14,501 nt of DNA from an uncultured Bacilli bacterium (GCA_944329545.1 CALVIK010000025.1:1-14501); one strand, 5' to 3'; positions 1-5,356 are shown, numbered from the stretch's first letter. Program-made: numbers and translations. The notes: generated from the letters alone by a model not told the origin.

Positions 1-124
1 AGTCAAAGAGACTGAACTGGGATACTTGTTTTTTTCCAATCATTTTGGTTACTAAAAATAGGGTTACTAAGGAAACTAAGCTTCTTAAGATAACATCTAA
101 TAGTTCCATCATTTCTTTTTCCAT
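1..124 (-). CDS. YetF/DUF421-type membrane protein, N-terminal part (cut by window edge)
   Basis: Reading the minus strand from 124 gives a 41-residue N-terminus with no stop before the window edge. It has a short acidic start (MEKEMMELLD), one hydrophobic segment (about residues 10-26) and then MIGKKQVSQFSLFD. The G-K-K-Q-(V/I)-S-Q-x-(S/T)-x-F-D pattern directly after a first membrane helix is the hallmark of the YetF/DUF421 family, whose members are small multi-pass membrane proteins of poorly known function in Bacillota. No good Shine-Dalgarno sits ahead of the ATG at 124; in-frame ATGs at 112 and 109 are possible alternatives. It is divergent from everything else in the window and probably unrelated to the ribosomal genes. 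Family call is fairly sure; start and function are not. Confidence 0.72.
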   Translation of the reverse strand, partial: MEKEMMELLDVILRSLVSLVTLFLVTKMIGKKQVSQFSLFD

Positions 125-163
125 AAGGATTACTATTTTTATTGTTTATAGTTATTGGAATGA

Positions 164-409
164 TATCTATATATTTTAAATTCCTTAAGGATTGAGCTTG
201 AAAAAAATAAAAAAAATACTAATGATATAAATATTAATTGGATTGAACATTTTAAGAAAGCTAAAAATGTAAATGCTTTGAGTAGAACAATTATTGATGA
301 ATTTATTGATAATATCTTGATTGATCAAAATGGTGGTATCAATATAATTTTTAAATATAAAAACGAGTATAATGATGCTTTAAAATTTCTCGATTCATAT
401 AATGTATGA
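164..409 (+). pseudogene. C-terminal remnant of a large serine recombinase
   Basis: This frame is open from just after a TGA at 161 and ends with TGA at 407. The clear part (191-406, 72 codons) reads as the end of a Bacillota serine recombinase: a short Lys/Asn-rich coil (IELEKNKKNTND), then LSRTIIDEFIDNILI and an alternating strand INIIFKYKNEYNDALKFL. The pattern (L-(T/S)-R-x-(I/L)-(I/L)-x-x-F-I-D-x-I-x-(V/I) followed by I-x-I-x-F-K-(F/Y)-x-x-E-Y) is typical of the C-terminal domain of Tn4451/TnpX-like and ICE- or phage-borne recombinases. The N-terminal catalytic domain with its serine, the recombinase domain and the zinc ribbon are all absent, and no start codon or ribosome site is present. 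It is therefore a decayed 3' end, left after loss of a mobile element or after a deletion. It could alternatively be the far end of a gene disrupted by the YetF-side rearrangement. Confidence 0.68.
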
Positions 410-415
410 TATAAT
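407..415 (+). promoter_or_regulatory. Extended -10 promoter for the rbgA group
   Basis: TGA-TATAAT: a perfect -10 hexamer at 410-415 preceded by the TGn extension at 407-409, which is also the stop codon of the recombinase remnant. No good -35 lies 17 bases upstream, as is tolerated with a TGn extension. A second, weaker option is TTGTGA (444-449), 16 bases, TAATAT (466-471). Both point at rbgA. Assignment is from sequence only. Confidence 0.55.
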
Positions 416-498
416 GTTAAGCGAATAAATATTATATTAAAAATTGTGATGTACGTTTTAAAATTTAATATGTATTTTTAGAAAAGGAGAAATGAAAA

Positions 499-1377
499 AT
501 GGCTAATAATAAAAAGTTCGACAATTCACCTATCAACTGGTATCCTGGACATATGGCAAAAACTAAAAGATTAATTAAAGAAAATTTATCTTTAATTGAT
601 ATTGTTTATGAAATCATTGATGCACGAATGCCATATTCTTCAAAAATAGAAGATAGTGAAGAAATAATTAAAAGTAAACCGAAAATTTTAATTATGACTA
701 AATATGATTTATGTGATAAAAAAGAAACTGATAAGTGGATAAACTATTATAAAGAAAAAGGTTATAACATTCTTTCTTTGAATTTAGAAGGCAATGTTAA
801 TTTAAAACCATTAATTAATTTAACTTTAGAAGTTATGGAAAACATAAATCAAAAAAGAGTAGCTAGCGGTCTTAAAATAAGAAAAGTTAGAGCTTTGGTT
901 GTTGGTATTCCTAATGTTGGTAAAAGTACTTTAATTAATAGGCTTGCCGGCAAAAAAGTCACTAACATTGGCAACAAACCAGGAATTACGAAAAACTTGT
1001 CTTGGATTAGAGTCAATGATAATATCGAACTTTTAGATACCCCAGGTATTTTATGGCCTAAGTTAAAAGATAAAGCATTAAACTTAGCTTCATTTACAGC
1101 TATTAAAGAAGAAGTTTTACCATTATTTGAAGTTGCCGAATATATTTTAAAAATGTTAGAAAAATATTATCCAGATATTTTAAAAACTAGATATACTGAA
1201 AAACTTAATGATGATATTATTGTTACTTTAGAAGAAATTGGTAAAAAAAGAGGGTGTCTTATTAAAGGTGGGGAAGTTGATTATGATAAGGTTATCGCTT
1301 TAATTATTAATGATGTTAAAAACGGCTATATTAAAGGTATTACTTTTGATAGATTTAAAGGGGTAAAACATGAATAG
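499..1377 (+). CDS. rbgA: Ribosome biogenesis GTPase RbgA (YlqF)
   Basis: A circularly permuted GTPase needed for late 50S subunit assembly in Bacillota, acting on the pre-50S particle. The 292-residue protein shows the permuted order: G4 TKYD (residues 67-70), then G1 GIPNVGKS (136-143), G2 G-I-T (162-164) and G3 DTPG (180-183), with the family block LLDTPGILWPK. The N-terminal WYPGHMAK (14-21) carries the His of the PGH motif implicated in ribosome-stimulated GTP hydrolysis. The C-terminal RNA-binding domain (about 205-292) has the typical KRGCL-x-x-GG-x-(V/I)-x-YD block. It is about ten residues longer at the N-terminus than the Bacillus protein. The start is set by AAGGAGA at 484-490, 8 bases ahead; an ATG at 492 gives only four codons. 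It overlaps mrnC by 8 bases, so the two are co-transcribed and probably translationally coupled. This placement ahead of mrnC differs from Bacillus, where gltX-cysE-cysS occupies the position. Confidence 0.97.
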   Translation: MANNKKFDNSPINWYPGHMAKTKRLIKENLSLIDIVYEIIDARMPYSSKIEDSEEIIKSKPKILIMTKYDLCDKKETDKWINYYKEKGYNILSLNLEGNVNLKPLINLTLEVMENINQKRVASGLKIRKVRALVVGIPNVGKSTLINRLAGKKVTNIGNKPGITKNLSWIRVNDNIELLDTPGILWPKLKDKALNLASFTAIKEEVLPLFEVAEYILKMLEKYYPDILKTRYTEKLNDDIIVTLEEIGKKRGCLIKGGEVDYDKVIALIINDVKNGYIKGITFDRFKGVKHE

Positions 1378-1750
1378 TAAAGTTTTAAATATTAATTCTT
1401 TAGTTTTAGCGTATTTGGGTGATGCCATTTATGAATTTTATATTAGAAAATATTTAATTAGTAAAAATATTGCTAAAGTAAACGAGTTACAAAAAGATGC
1501 CATAAATTATGTTAGTGCGAAAGCGCAAAGTTCTTTTTTGGAAAAAATGATGAGTCAAAACTTTCTAAAAGAAGATGAAATAAATATTGTCAAAAGGGCA
1601 CGCAATCATAAAAGTCATGCTAGCCCTAAAAATACAGACATTGTAACATATAAAAAAGCAACCGGTTTAGAAGCTTTAATTGGTTTTTTATATATGCAAA
1701 ATGATAAAGAAAGAATCGAAGAAATAATGAATTTTATAGTGGGTGATTAA
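1370..1750 (+). CDS. mrnC: Mini-ribonuclease III (23S rRNA maturation)
   Basis: Mini-III is a dimeric RNase III-like enzyme without a double-stranded-RNA-binding domain; in Bacillus it trims the 23S rRNA precursor. The 126-residue protein is entirely one RNase III fold. The signature AYLGDAIYE (14-22) supplies the catalytic Asp18 and Glu22, RARNHKSHASPKNTD (76-90) matches the family's conserved RG(R)N...PKNTD loop, and GLEALIGFLY (99-108) supplies the second acidic residue Glu101. It is somewhat shorter than the Bacillus protein (about 143 residues) but complete. The start ATG lies inside the end of rbgA, with AAAGGGG just upstream. Its stop is immediately followed by the rlmB start. It acts on the same RNA as its neighbours RbgA and RlmB, so the cluster is a 23S/50S maturation module. 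Confidence 0.95.
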   Translation: MNSKVLNINSLVLAYLGDAIYEFYIRKYLISKNIAKVNELQKDAINYVSAKAQSSFLEKMMSQNFLKEDEINIVKRARNHKSHASPKNTDIVTYKKATGLEALIGFLYMQNDKERIEEIMNFIVGD

Positions 1751-2434
1751 ATGTATATATATGGTAAAAATGCCGCTAAAGAATCTTTAGCTAAAGAAGA
1801 AGTAAAAGAAGCATTTCTTTATGAAAATTTTCATGATAAAAATCTTTTAGATAAATTAATTAATAAAAAAATTAAAATAAATTATCTTTCAAAAAAACAG
1901 TTAGATAAATTAGAAAAAGGTAATCATCAAGGAATTGTTTTAAAAGTAAATGATTATGAATATGCGCCTTTACAAGAAATAATGGAAAATGAAATAATTG
2001 TGATGTTAGACCATTTAGAAGATCCACATAATTTTGGGGCGATTATTCGTACTTGTGAAGCTGCTGGCGTAAAAAGCATTATTATCCCTAAAGATCGATC
2101 AGTAAAAGTGACTTCAGCGGTTATCAAAGTAAGTGTTGGGGCTATTAGTAATGTAAAAATAGCCGAAGTTAATAATTTAGTAGATACTATTAAAAAACTA
2201 AAAAAAGATAATTATTGGGTTATTGGAACGGATATGCAAGGTACTGATTTTAAAGAAATCGATTATACTGGAAAAATCGTAATTGTTATTGGTAATGAAG
2301 GAAAAGGTTTGAGCCGTTTAGTAAAAGAAAATTGTGATTTTATAGCTTCTATTCCAATGAGCGGGCAAGTTAATAGTTTAAATGCTTCTGTAGCGACGGC
2401 TTTAGTAATTTATGAGGCGGTTAGAAATCGATGA
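1751..2434 (+). CDS. rlmB: 23S rRNA (guanosine-2'-O-)-methyltransferase, SpoU/TrmH family
   Basis: A SPOUT-class 2'-O-ribose methyltransferase; the family member at this locus modifies a guanosine in 23S rRNA (RlmB, YacO in Bacillus). The 227 residues comprise an N-terminal L30e-like substrate domain beginning YIYGKNAAKESL (2-13) with the typical NHQGI (58-62), then the knotted catalytic domain. All three SpoU motifs are present: motif 1 NFGAIIRTCEAAGV (94-107) with the conserved Asn94 and Arg100, motif 2 GNEGKGL (181-187), and motif 3 IPMSGQVNSLNASVA (201-215), which forms the SAM-binding knot. It is slightly short for the family but complete. The start directly abuts the mrnC stop with a modest GGGTGA site, and its TGA overlaps the next ATG as ATGA, so translation of the next gene is probably coupled. 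The exact modified nucleotide cannot be read from sequence. Confidence 0.93.
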   Translation: MYIYGKNAAKESLAKEEVKEAFLYENFHDKNLLDKLINKKIKINYLSKKQLDKLEKGNHQGIVLKVNDYEYAPLQEIMENEIIVMLDHLEDPHNFGAIIRTCEAAGVKSIIIPKDRSVKVTSAVIKVSVGAISNVKIAEVNNLVDTIKKLKKDNYWVIGTDMQGTDFKEIDYTGKIVIVIGNEGKGLSRLVKENCDFIASIPMSGQVNSLNASVATALVIYEAVRNR

Positions 2435-3027
2435 ATTATAAAAATTTAAATGATTATGAACTGTTGAGTATGCTTTCCGAAAATGAAAACGCCCATAACG
2501 CTTTATATTTAAAATATAAACCATTAATCAGTAAAATAGCTAAAAAAATGAAAGAAAAAAATAAAAACATCGAATATAATGACTTTATTCAAGAAGGTTA
2601 TATTGGCCTTAGCCATGCAATTAAACATTATGATGAAGAAAAAAATATTTTGTTTTTTACTTATGCTAAATTTTGTATTGAAAAAGCAATGTTAAGTTAT
2701 ATTACTGGTAGCAAAAGACAAAAACATAAAATTTTAAATGAGTCTATTTCAATGGAAGCTTTAGATGAACAAGAGTTTTTAAATAGTTTAGATAGAGTGG
2801 TTCAAGATGATTCACTAGATCCAAGCAATATTGTTTTCGATAATGAAAGCAAACAGACAAAATATGAAAATTTAAAAAAAATTTTAACGACTTTTGAAGA
2901 AGCAGTTTTGGATTTAAGATACTATGGTTTTGAATATAAGGAAATAGCGCAAATATTAGAAAAAGATGAAAAAGCCATTGATAATGCTATGCAACGAATC
3001 CGCAGTAAAGCAAAAAAAATTGAATAA
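2431..3027 (+). CDS. sigH: SigH (Spo0H)-type RNA polymerase sigma factor
   Basis: An alternative sigma-70-family factor of the SigH group, which in Bacilli serves early sporulation or competence. The 198 residues show region 2 with DFIQEGYIGLSHAI (51-64) and the following aromatic-rich helix for promoter melting, the SigH-typical KRQKH segment and a Ser-rich linker, and a region 4 helix-turn-helix (about 167-190, ending EKAIDNAMQRIRSKAKK). Alignment by eye follows Bacillus SigH throughout, including the ID-N-A-(L/M)-QR recognition helix. Position after rlmB and ahead of secE-nusG is the conserved Bacilli position, but the usual yacP (between rlmB and sigH) and rpmG (between sigH and secE) are missing. 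It starts at the ATGA overlap with rlmB and has only a weak purine-rich site upstream, so its level probably depends on rlmB translation. Whether the host sporulates or is competent cannot be told from here. Confidence 0.88.
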   Translation: MNYKNLNDYELLSMLSENENAHNALYLKYKPLISKIAKKMKEKNKNIEYNDFIQEGYIGLSHAIKHYDEEKNILFFTYAKFCIEKAMLSYITGSKRQKHKILNESISMEALDEQEFLNSLDRVVQDDSLDPSNIVFDNESKQTKYENLKKILTTFEEAVLDLRYYGFEYKEIAQILEKDEKAIDNAMQRIRSKAKKIE

Positions 3028-3028
3028 C

Positions 3029-3088
3029 CACTTGTTTTTTTTAGGAAAATGTGCTAATATGTAGATGACACGAAAACAAGTGTTTTTT
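3029..3088 (+). terminator. Intrinsic terminator after sigH, wrapped around the secE promoter
   Basis: CACTTGTTTT (3029-3038) is perfectly complementary to AAAACAAGTG (3073-3082), a 10-bp stem, followed at once by TTTTTT (3083-3088). The left arm begins one base after the sigH stop codon. The loop is unusually large (34 bases) because it holds most of the secE promoter. Only RNAs coming from upstream carry both arms. Confidence 0.72.
3032..3060 (+). promoter_or_regulatory. Promoter for secE-nusG, inside the terminator
   Basis: TTGTTT (3032-3037), a 17-base spacer and TAATAT (3055-3060), with a TGC extended -10 at 3052-3054. Predicted start is near 3067, beyond the left arm of the terminator, so secE transcripts would carry only the right arm and escape termination. 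The -35 itself is part of the left arm. Confidence 0.7.
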
Positions 3089-3124
3089 ATTTAGAAAAAA
3101 ATATGAATTAAAGTAGGTGATTAT

Positions 3125-3313
3125 GTGAAAAAAATAGGTAAGTTTTTTGCTGGTGTAAAAAAAGAAATGAGTAGAGTAAGGTGGCCCAAGAAAAAAGATA
3201 TGGTAAAATATTCTTTAGCAATTCTTGCTTGTATTATTGTTTTCGCCGTATTTTTTGTCGCTTCTGATGTTATTATTGCTGGAATTAGAACATTTGTGGA
3301 GGAAAATTTATAA
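3125..3313 (+). CDS. secE: Preprotein translocase subunit SecE
   Basis: The small essential subunit of the SecYEG channel in the cytoplasmic membrane. The 62 residues match the short single-helix SecE of Bacillota: an amphipathic surface helix with the family signature VKKEMSRVRWPKKKDM (11-26), then one membrane span (about 29-55, SLAILACIIVFAVFFVASDV). It starts with GTG; the ATG two bases earlier (3123) is followed at once by TGA and cannot be used. AGGTGA at 3115-3120 is the ribosome site, with a rather short gap. The TAA overlaps the nusG ATG by one base. The secE-nusG pairing is conserved across bacteria and supports the call for so short a protein. Confidence 0.95.
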   Translation: MKKIGKFFAGVKKEMSRVRWPKKKDMVKYSLAILACIIVFAVFFVASDVIIAGIRTFVEENL

Positions 3314-3837
3314 TGCAAAAAGAATGGTATGTAGTAAACACTTATTCTGGACATGAGAGTAAGGTTAAAGAAAAATTAGAAATGCGGGCTAGCTCTATGG
3401 GCATGGAAGATTATATTTTAAGAGTAGTTGTCCCAGAACAAACAGAAATAACTGAAGATGGTAAAGAAAAAGTCAAAAAAATGTTTCCAGGTTATATTTT
3501 AGTGGAAATGATAATGACCGATGAAGCGTGGTTTGTTGTGCGTAATACTCCGGGCGTTACAGGATTTATTGGTTCTTCTGGTAAAGGTGCCAAACCATTT
3601 CCGCTTACAACTGAAGAAGTTGATAGAGTATTAGGATCAATGGGTATGAGCAGGCTTGATTTAAATAATGATCTTAAAGAAGGAGAAAGTATTAAAGTCG
3701 TAGATGGACCATTTAGTGGTATGTATGGCAAAATTAAATCTGTAGATGTCGCTAATGCCATGCTTGAAGTTGTGTTAGATTTATTTGGTCAAGAGACAGT
3801 TGTTGAACTTAAATTATCACAAATTAGTAAGTCATAA
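3313..3837 (+). CDS. nusG: Transcription termination/antitermination factor NusG
   Basis: NusG binds RNA polymerase at the beta' clamp and affects pausing, termination and coupling to ribosomes. The 174-residue protein has the full two-domain form: an NGN domain (about 1-108) with WYVVNTYSGHE (5-15), the MFPGYILVEM core (57-66) and VRNTPGVTGFIG (76-87), and a KOW domain (about 122-150) with EGESIKVVDGPFSG. Asn78 and Thr79 correspond to the pair used by Bacillus NusG to contact T-rich non-template DNA at pause sites, so sequence-specific pausing is probably kept. The ribosome site GGAGGA (3298-3303) lies within the end of secE, and a one-base stop/start overlap couples it to secE. A terminator follows directly, so secE-nusG forms its own unit. 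Confidence 0.97.
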   Translation: MQKEWYVVNTYSGHESKVKEKLEMRASSMGMEDYILRVVVPEQTEITEDGKEKVKKMFPGYILVEMIMTDEAWFVVRNTPGVTGFIGSSGKGAKPFPLTTEEVDRVLGSMGMSRLDLNNDLKEGESIKVVDGPFSGMYGKIKSVDVANAMLEVVLDLFGQETVVELKLSQISKS

Positions 3838-3861
3838 AACATCATTTAGTGGTGTTTTTTT
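3838..3861 (+). terminator. Intrinsic terminator after nusG
   Basis: AACATCA (3838-3844), a TTTAG loop and TGGTGTT (3850-3856) form a 7-bp stem with one G-U pair, beginning right after the nusG stop and followed by a T-run (3857-3861 and further Ts). Compact and moderately strong; it separates nusG from rplK. Confidence 0.75.
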
Positions 3862-3914
3862 ATTTTTGTTTGTATAATATGTAAGGCTTTTTAATAAAAT
3901 ATTAAGGAAATAAG

Positions 3915-3943
3915 TTTACATTTTATAAAAATTGTGCTATTAT
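3915..3943 (+). promoter_or_regulatory. Promoter for rplK-rplA
   Basis: TTTACA (3915-3920), exactly 17 bases, TATTAT (3938-3943), with TGC at 3935-3937 as an extended -10. Expected start is near 3950, giving a leader of about 90 bases that contains the L1-type hairpin. Spacing and extension make this one of the better promoter calls in the window. Confidence 0.72.
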
Positions 3944-3971
3944 TAAATAGCTGTGTTTTATGCAGTTTATA

Positions 3972-4013
3972 TAGTGGGAGATTGATATAAGCGGATAATC
4001 ATTATAACCACTA
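3972..4013 (+). promoter_or_regulatory. L1-type mRNA leader ahead of rplK
   Basis: TAGTGG (3972-3977) pairs perfectly with CCACTA (4008-4013). Inside, a purine-rich GAG strand faces ATAA, followed by TGAT/ATCA (3983-3986 with 3998-4001) and a small AGCGGA-capped tip. GTGGGAG on one side and TAACCAC on the other copy the protein L1 binding site of 23S rRNA helices 76-78 (GUGGGAG...AUACCAC). L1 is known to repress the rplK-rplA mRNA through such a mimic in other bacteria. The ribosome site of rplK lies about 15 bases further on. Structure is hand-folded. Confidence 0.68.
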
Positions 4014-4041
4014 CGCGAAAAAAATATAGGAGGTGTTTTTC

Positions 4042-4464
4042 GTGGCAAATGTCGCAAAAAAAATAAAATTACAAATTCCAGCTGGAAAAGCTACACCAGC
4101 TCCACCCGTTGGTACTGTTTTAGGTCCTGCTGGTATTAATTTGGGTGAATTTTGTACTAAATATAATGATGCAACTAAAGATAAAATGGGAGATATTCTA
4201 CCAGTTGAAATTACTATTTATGAAGATAGAACTTTTGACTTTGTAGTAAAAACTCCACCAACAGCGTTTTTAATCAAAAAATTTAGTAAAATTCAAAAAG
4301 GTTCAACAAAAGGTAAAAATGAAGTTGTTGCAACTCTTACTGCTGATCAAATTAAAGAAATCGCAGAAATAAAAATGCCTGATTTAAATTGCTATACTTT
4401 AGAAGATGCTATTAAAATAGTTAAAGGAACAGCACTTAATATGGGCGTAAATGTTGAAGAATAA
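4042..4464 (+). CDS. rplK: 50S ribosomal protein L11
   Basis: L11 binds the GTPase-associated centre of 23S rRNA at the base of the L7/L12 stalk. Start is set at GTG 4042, giving 140 residues (MANVAKKIKLQIPAGKA), because AGGAGGTG at 4028-4035 is the ribosome site; an in-frame GTG at 4033 lies within that site and would add three residues (MFF) not seen in the family. The N-terminal domain carries the proline-rich IPAGKATPAPPVG (12-24); the C-terminal RNA-binding domain (about 70-140) has KTPPTAFLIKK and EIAEIKMPDLN. The loop that is usually VGPALGQAG reads VGTVLGPAG here, placing a Thr at a normally conserved Pro and a Pro where Gln is typical. Co-transcribed with rplA behind an L1-type leader. 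Confidence 0.97.
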   Translation: MANVAKKIKLQIPAGKATPAPPVGTVLGPAGINLGEFCTKYNDATKDKMGDILPVEITIYEDRTFDFVVKTPPTAFLIKKFSKIQKGSTKGKNEVVATLTADQIKEIAEIKMPDLNCYTLEDAIKIVKGTALNMGVNVEE

Positions 4465-4467
4465 TAG

Positions 4468-4486
4468 ACATAGGTATTACCTATGT
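4468..4486 (+). promoter_or_regulatory. Hairpin competing with the rplA leader stem
   Basis: ACATAGGT (4468-4475), ATT loop, ACCTATGT (4479-4486): a perfect 8-bp hairpin four bases after the rplK stop. Its right arm shares 4482-4486 with the left arm of the next hairpin, so the two cannot form together. No T-run follows, so it is not a terminator. Confidence 0.6.
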
Positions 4487-4521
4487 GGGAGGAATAATCC
4501 GCTTTCCACCAAAACCACATA
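4482..4521 (+). promoter_or_regulatory. Second L1-type mRNA site, ahead of rplA
   Basis: TATGTGG (4482-4488) is complementary to CCACATA (4515-4521), 7 bp. As in the rplK leader, GTGGGAG (4485-4491) faces AAAACCAC (4511-4518), the L1-site consensus. The inner pairing is ambiguous (GGA/TCC at 4491-4493 and 4498-4500 is one option). The right arm touches the AAGGAGG ribosome site (4521-4527), so a bound L1 should block rplA translation. The site is intercistronic, and no promoter is visible between rplK and rplA. Confidence 0.62.
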
Positions 4522-4534
4522 AGGAGGAATTGAA

Positions 4535-5230
4535 ATGAAAAAAAGTAAAAAATATGTAGAAGCTGCTAAAAAAATTGATAAACATCAACTTTATACTAAA
4601 GAAGATGCTGTTAAATTAGTAAAAGAAACTTCTGTAACTAATTTTGATGCTTCAGTAGAACTTGCGATGCATTTAAATTTAGATACAAGAAAAGCTGACC
4701 AGCAATTAAGAGGCGCTGCTTTACTTCCAAAAGGAACTGGTAAAACAAAAAAAGTATTAGTTATTGCTAAGGGTGAAGCTGCTAAAATGGCTAAAGAAGC
4801 AGGTGCTGATTATGTTGGAGATACTGATTTATTAGATAAAATAGAAAAAGAAAATTGGTTTGACTTTGATGTTATCGTTGCTACTCCAGATATGATGCCA
4901 ACCTTAGGAAAATTAGGTCGTGTTTTAGGTCCTAAAGGTTTAATGCCAAATCCTAAAACTGGCACTGTAACAGTAGATACTAAAAAAGCAGTTGAAGAAA
5001 TAAAGAAAGGCCGTGTTGAATATAGAACAGATTCATTTGGTAATGTTCATATTTTAATTGGTAAAGTTTCATTTAGTGAAGAAGATTTATTAGCGAACTT
5101 AGTTTCGTTTGTTACGCTTATCGCTAAATCAAAACCAAGTGTTGTTAAAGGAACATATATCAAAAATATTTCTATTGCTTCAACAATGGGCCCTGGAATC
5201 AAAATTGATGTAAATAGTTTTGACTTTTAA
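4535..5230 (+). CDS. rplA: 50S ribosomal protein L1
   Basis: L1 forms the mobile stalk at the E-site side of the 50S subunit and is the translational repressor of its own operon in several bacteria. The 231-residue protein is full length for the family. Domain I is split between the termini; the signature GKLGRVLGPKGLMPNPK sits at 125-141 and the RNA-binding C-terminal block KGTYIKNISIASTMGPGIKID near the end. The N-terminal VKLVKETSVTNFDASVELAMHL segment is typical. The start follows AAGGAGG (4521-4527) by 7 bases. Its mRNA start region is folded into an L1-site mimic, consistent with feedback by its own product. The last codons (Phe-Asp-Phe) contain the -35 box of the rplJ promoter, so the 3' end does double duty. 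Confidence 0.97.
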   Translation: MKKSKKYVEAAKKIDKHQLYTKEDAVKLVKETSVTNFDASVELAMHLNLDTRKADQQLRGAALLPKGTGKTKKVLVIAKGEAAKMAKEAGADYVGDTDLLDKIEKENWFDFDVIVATPDMMPTLGKLGRVLGPKGLMPNPKTGTVTVDTKKAVEEIKKGRVEYRTDSFGNVHILIGKVSFSEEDLLANLVSFVTLIAKSKPSVVKGTYIKNISIASTMGPGIKIDVNSFDF

Positions 5231-5248
5231 TAATTAATATGTTATAAT
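5220..5248 (+). promoter_or_regulatory. Strong promoter for rplJ-rplL inside the end of rplA
   Basis: TTGACT (5220-5225), exactly 17 bases, TATAAT (5243-5248), with TGT at 5240-5242 as an extended -10. One mismatch from full consensus. The -35 lies in the last codons of rplA and the -10 just past its stop. Expected start is near 5255, right ahead of the L10 leader. Confidence 0.82.
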
Positions 5249-5266
5249 TTAGTTGTTGAAACAAAA

Positions 5267-5356
5267 ACCGTAGACAGTAGGTGCGTTTAGCTTAATTTCC
5301 TACCGAGGATTTATTTGTTAAATCTTTTGCTCTGTCATACGGCAGAGCCTTTTTTT
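5267..5356 (+). ncRNA. L10 leader (autoregulatory mRNA leader of rplJ-rplL)
   Basis: The stretch ACCGTAGACAGTAGGTGCG... CTTAATTTCCTACCGAGG (5267-5308) is the recognisable L10 leader core of Bacillota: GTAGG (5277-5281) pairs with CCTAC (5299-5303) next to an internal loop resembling the L10-binding part of 23S rRNA helix 42. In Bacillus, L10 with its L12 copies binds this RNA and promotes premature termination. Here CCGTA-GACAG (5268-5277) is complementary to CTGTC-A-TACGG (5332-5342) with a single bulged A. That helix would consume the left arm of the following terminator, so termination and readthrough structures exclude each other. Fold made by hand. Confidence 0.85.
5329..5356 (+). terminator. 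Attenuator terminator in the rplJ leader
   Basis: GCTCTGTC (5329-5336), ATAC loop and GGCAGAGC (5341-5348) form an 8-bp stem with one G-U pair, followed by C and seven Ts (5350-5356). A classical intrinsic terminator placed 30 bases ahead of the rplJ start and after the L10 leader core, so it acts as the regulated stop for rplJ-rplL. Confidence 0.85.

Noticed and set aside
125..193. AAGGATT repeated at 125-131 and 187-193, just left of the recombinase remnant, as possible target-site duplication
   Set aside because: Seven A/T-rich bases can recur by chance here, and no element ends are visible between the copies; serine recombinases also do not make such duplications.
3121..3837. Antisense open frames of 77 and 89 residues opposite secE-nusG
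   Set aside because: They lie wholly opposite well-identified genes, have no ribosome site and read as biased shadow sequence.
4033..4041. Upstream GTG as the rplK start
   Set aside because: It lies within the AGGAGGTG ribosome site; GTG at 4042 has proper spacing and matches the family N-terminus.
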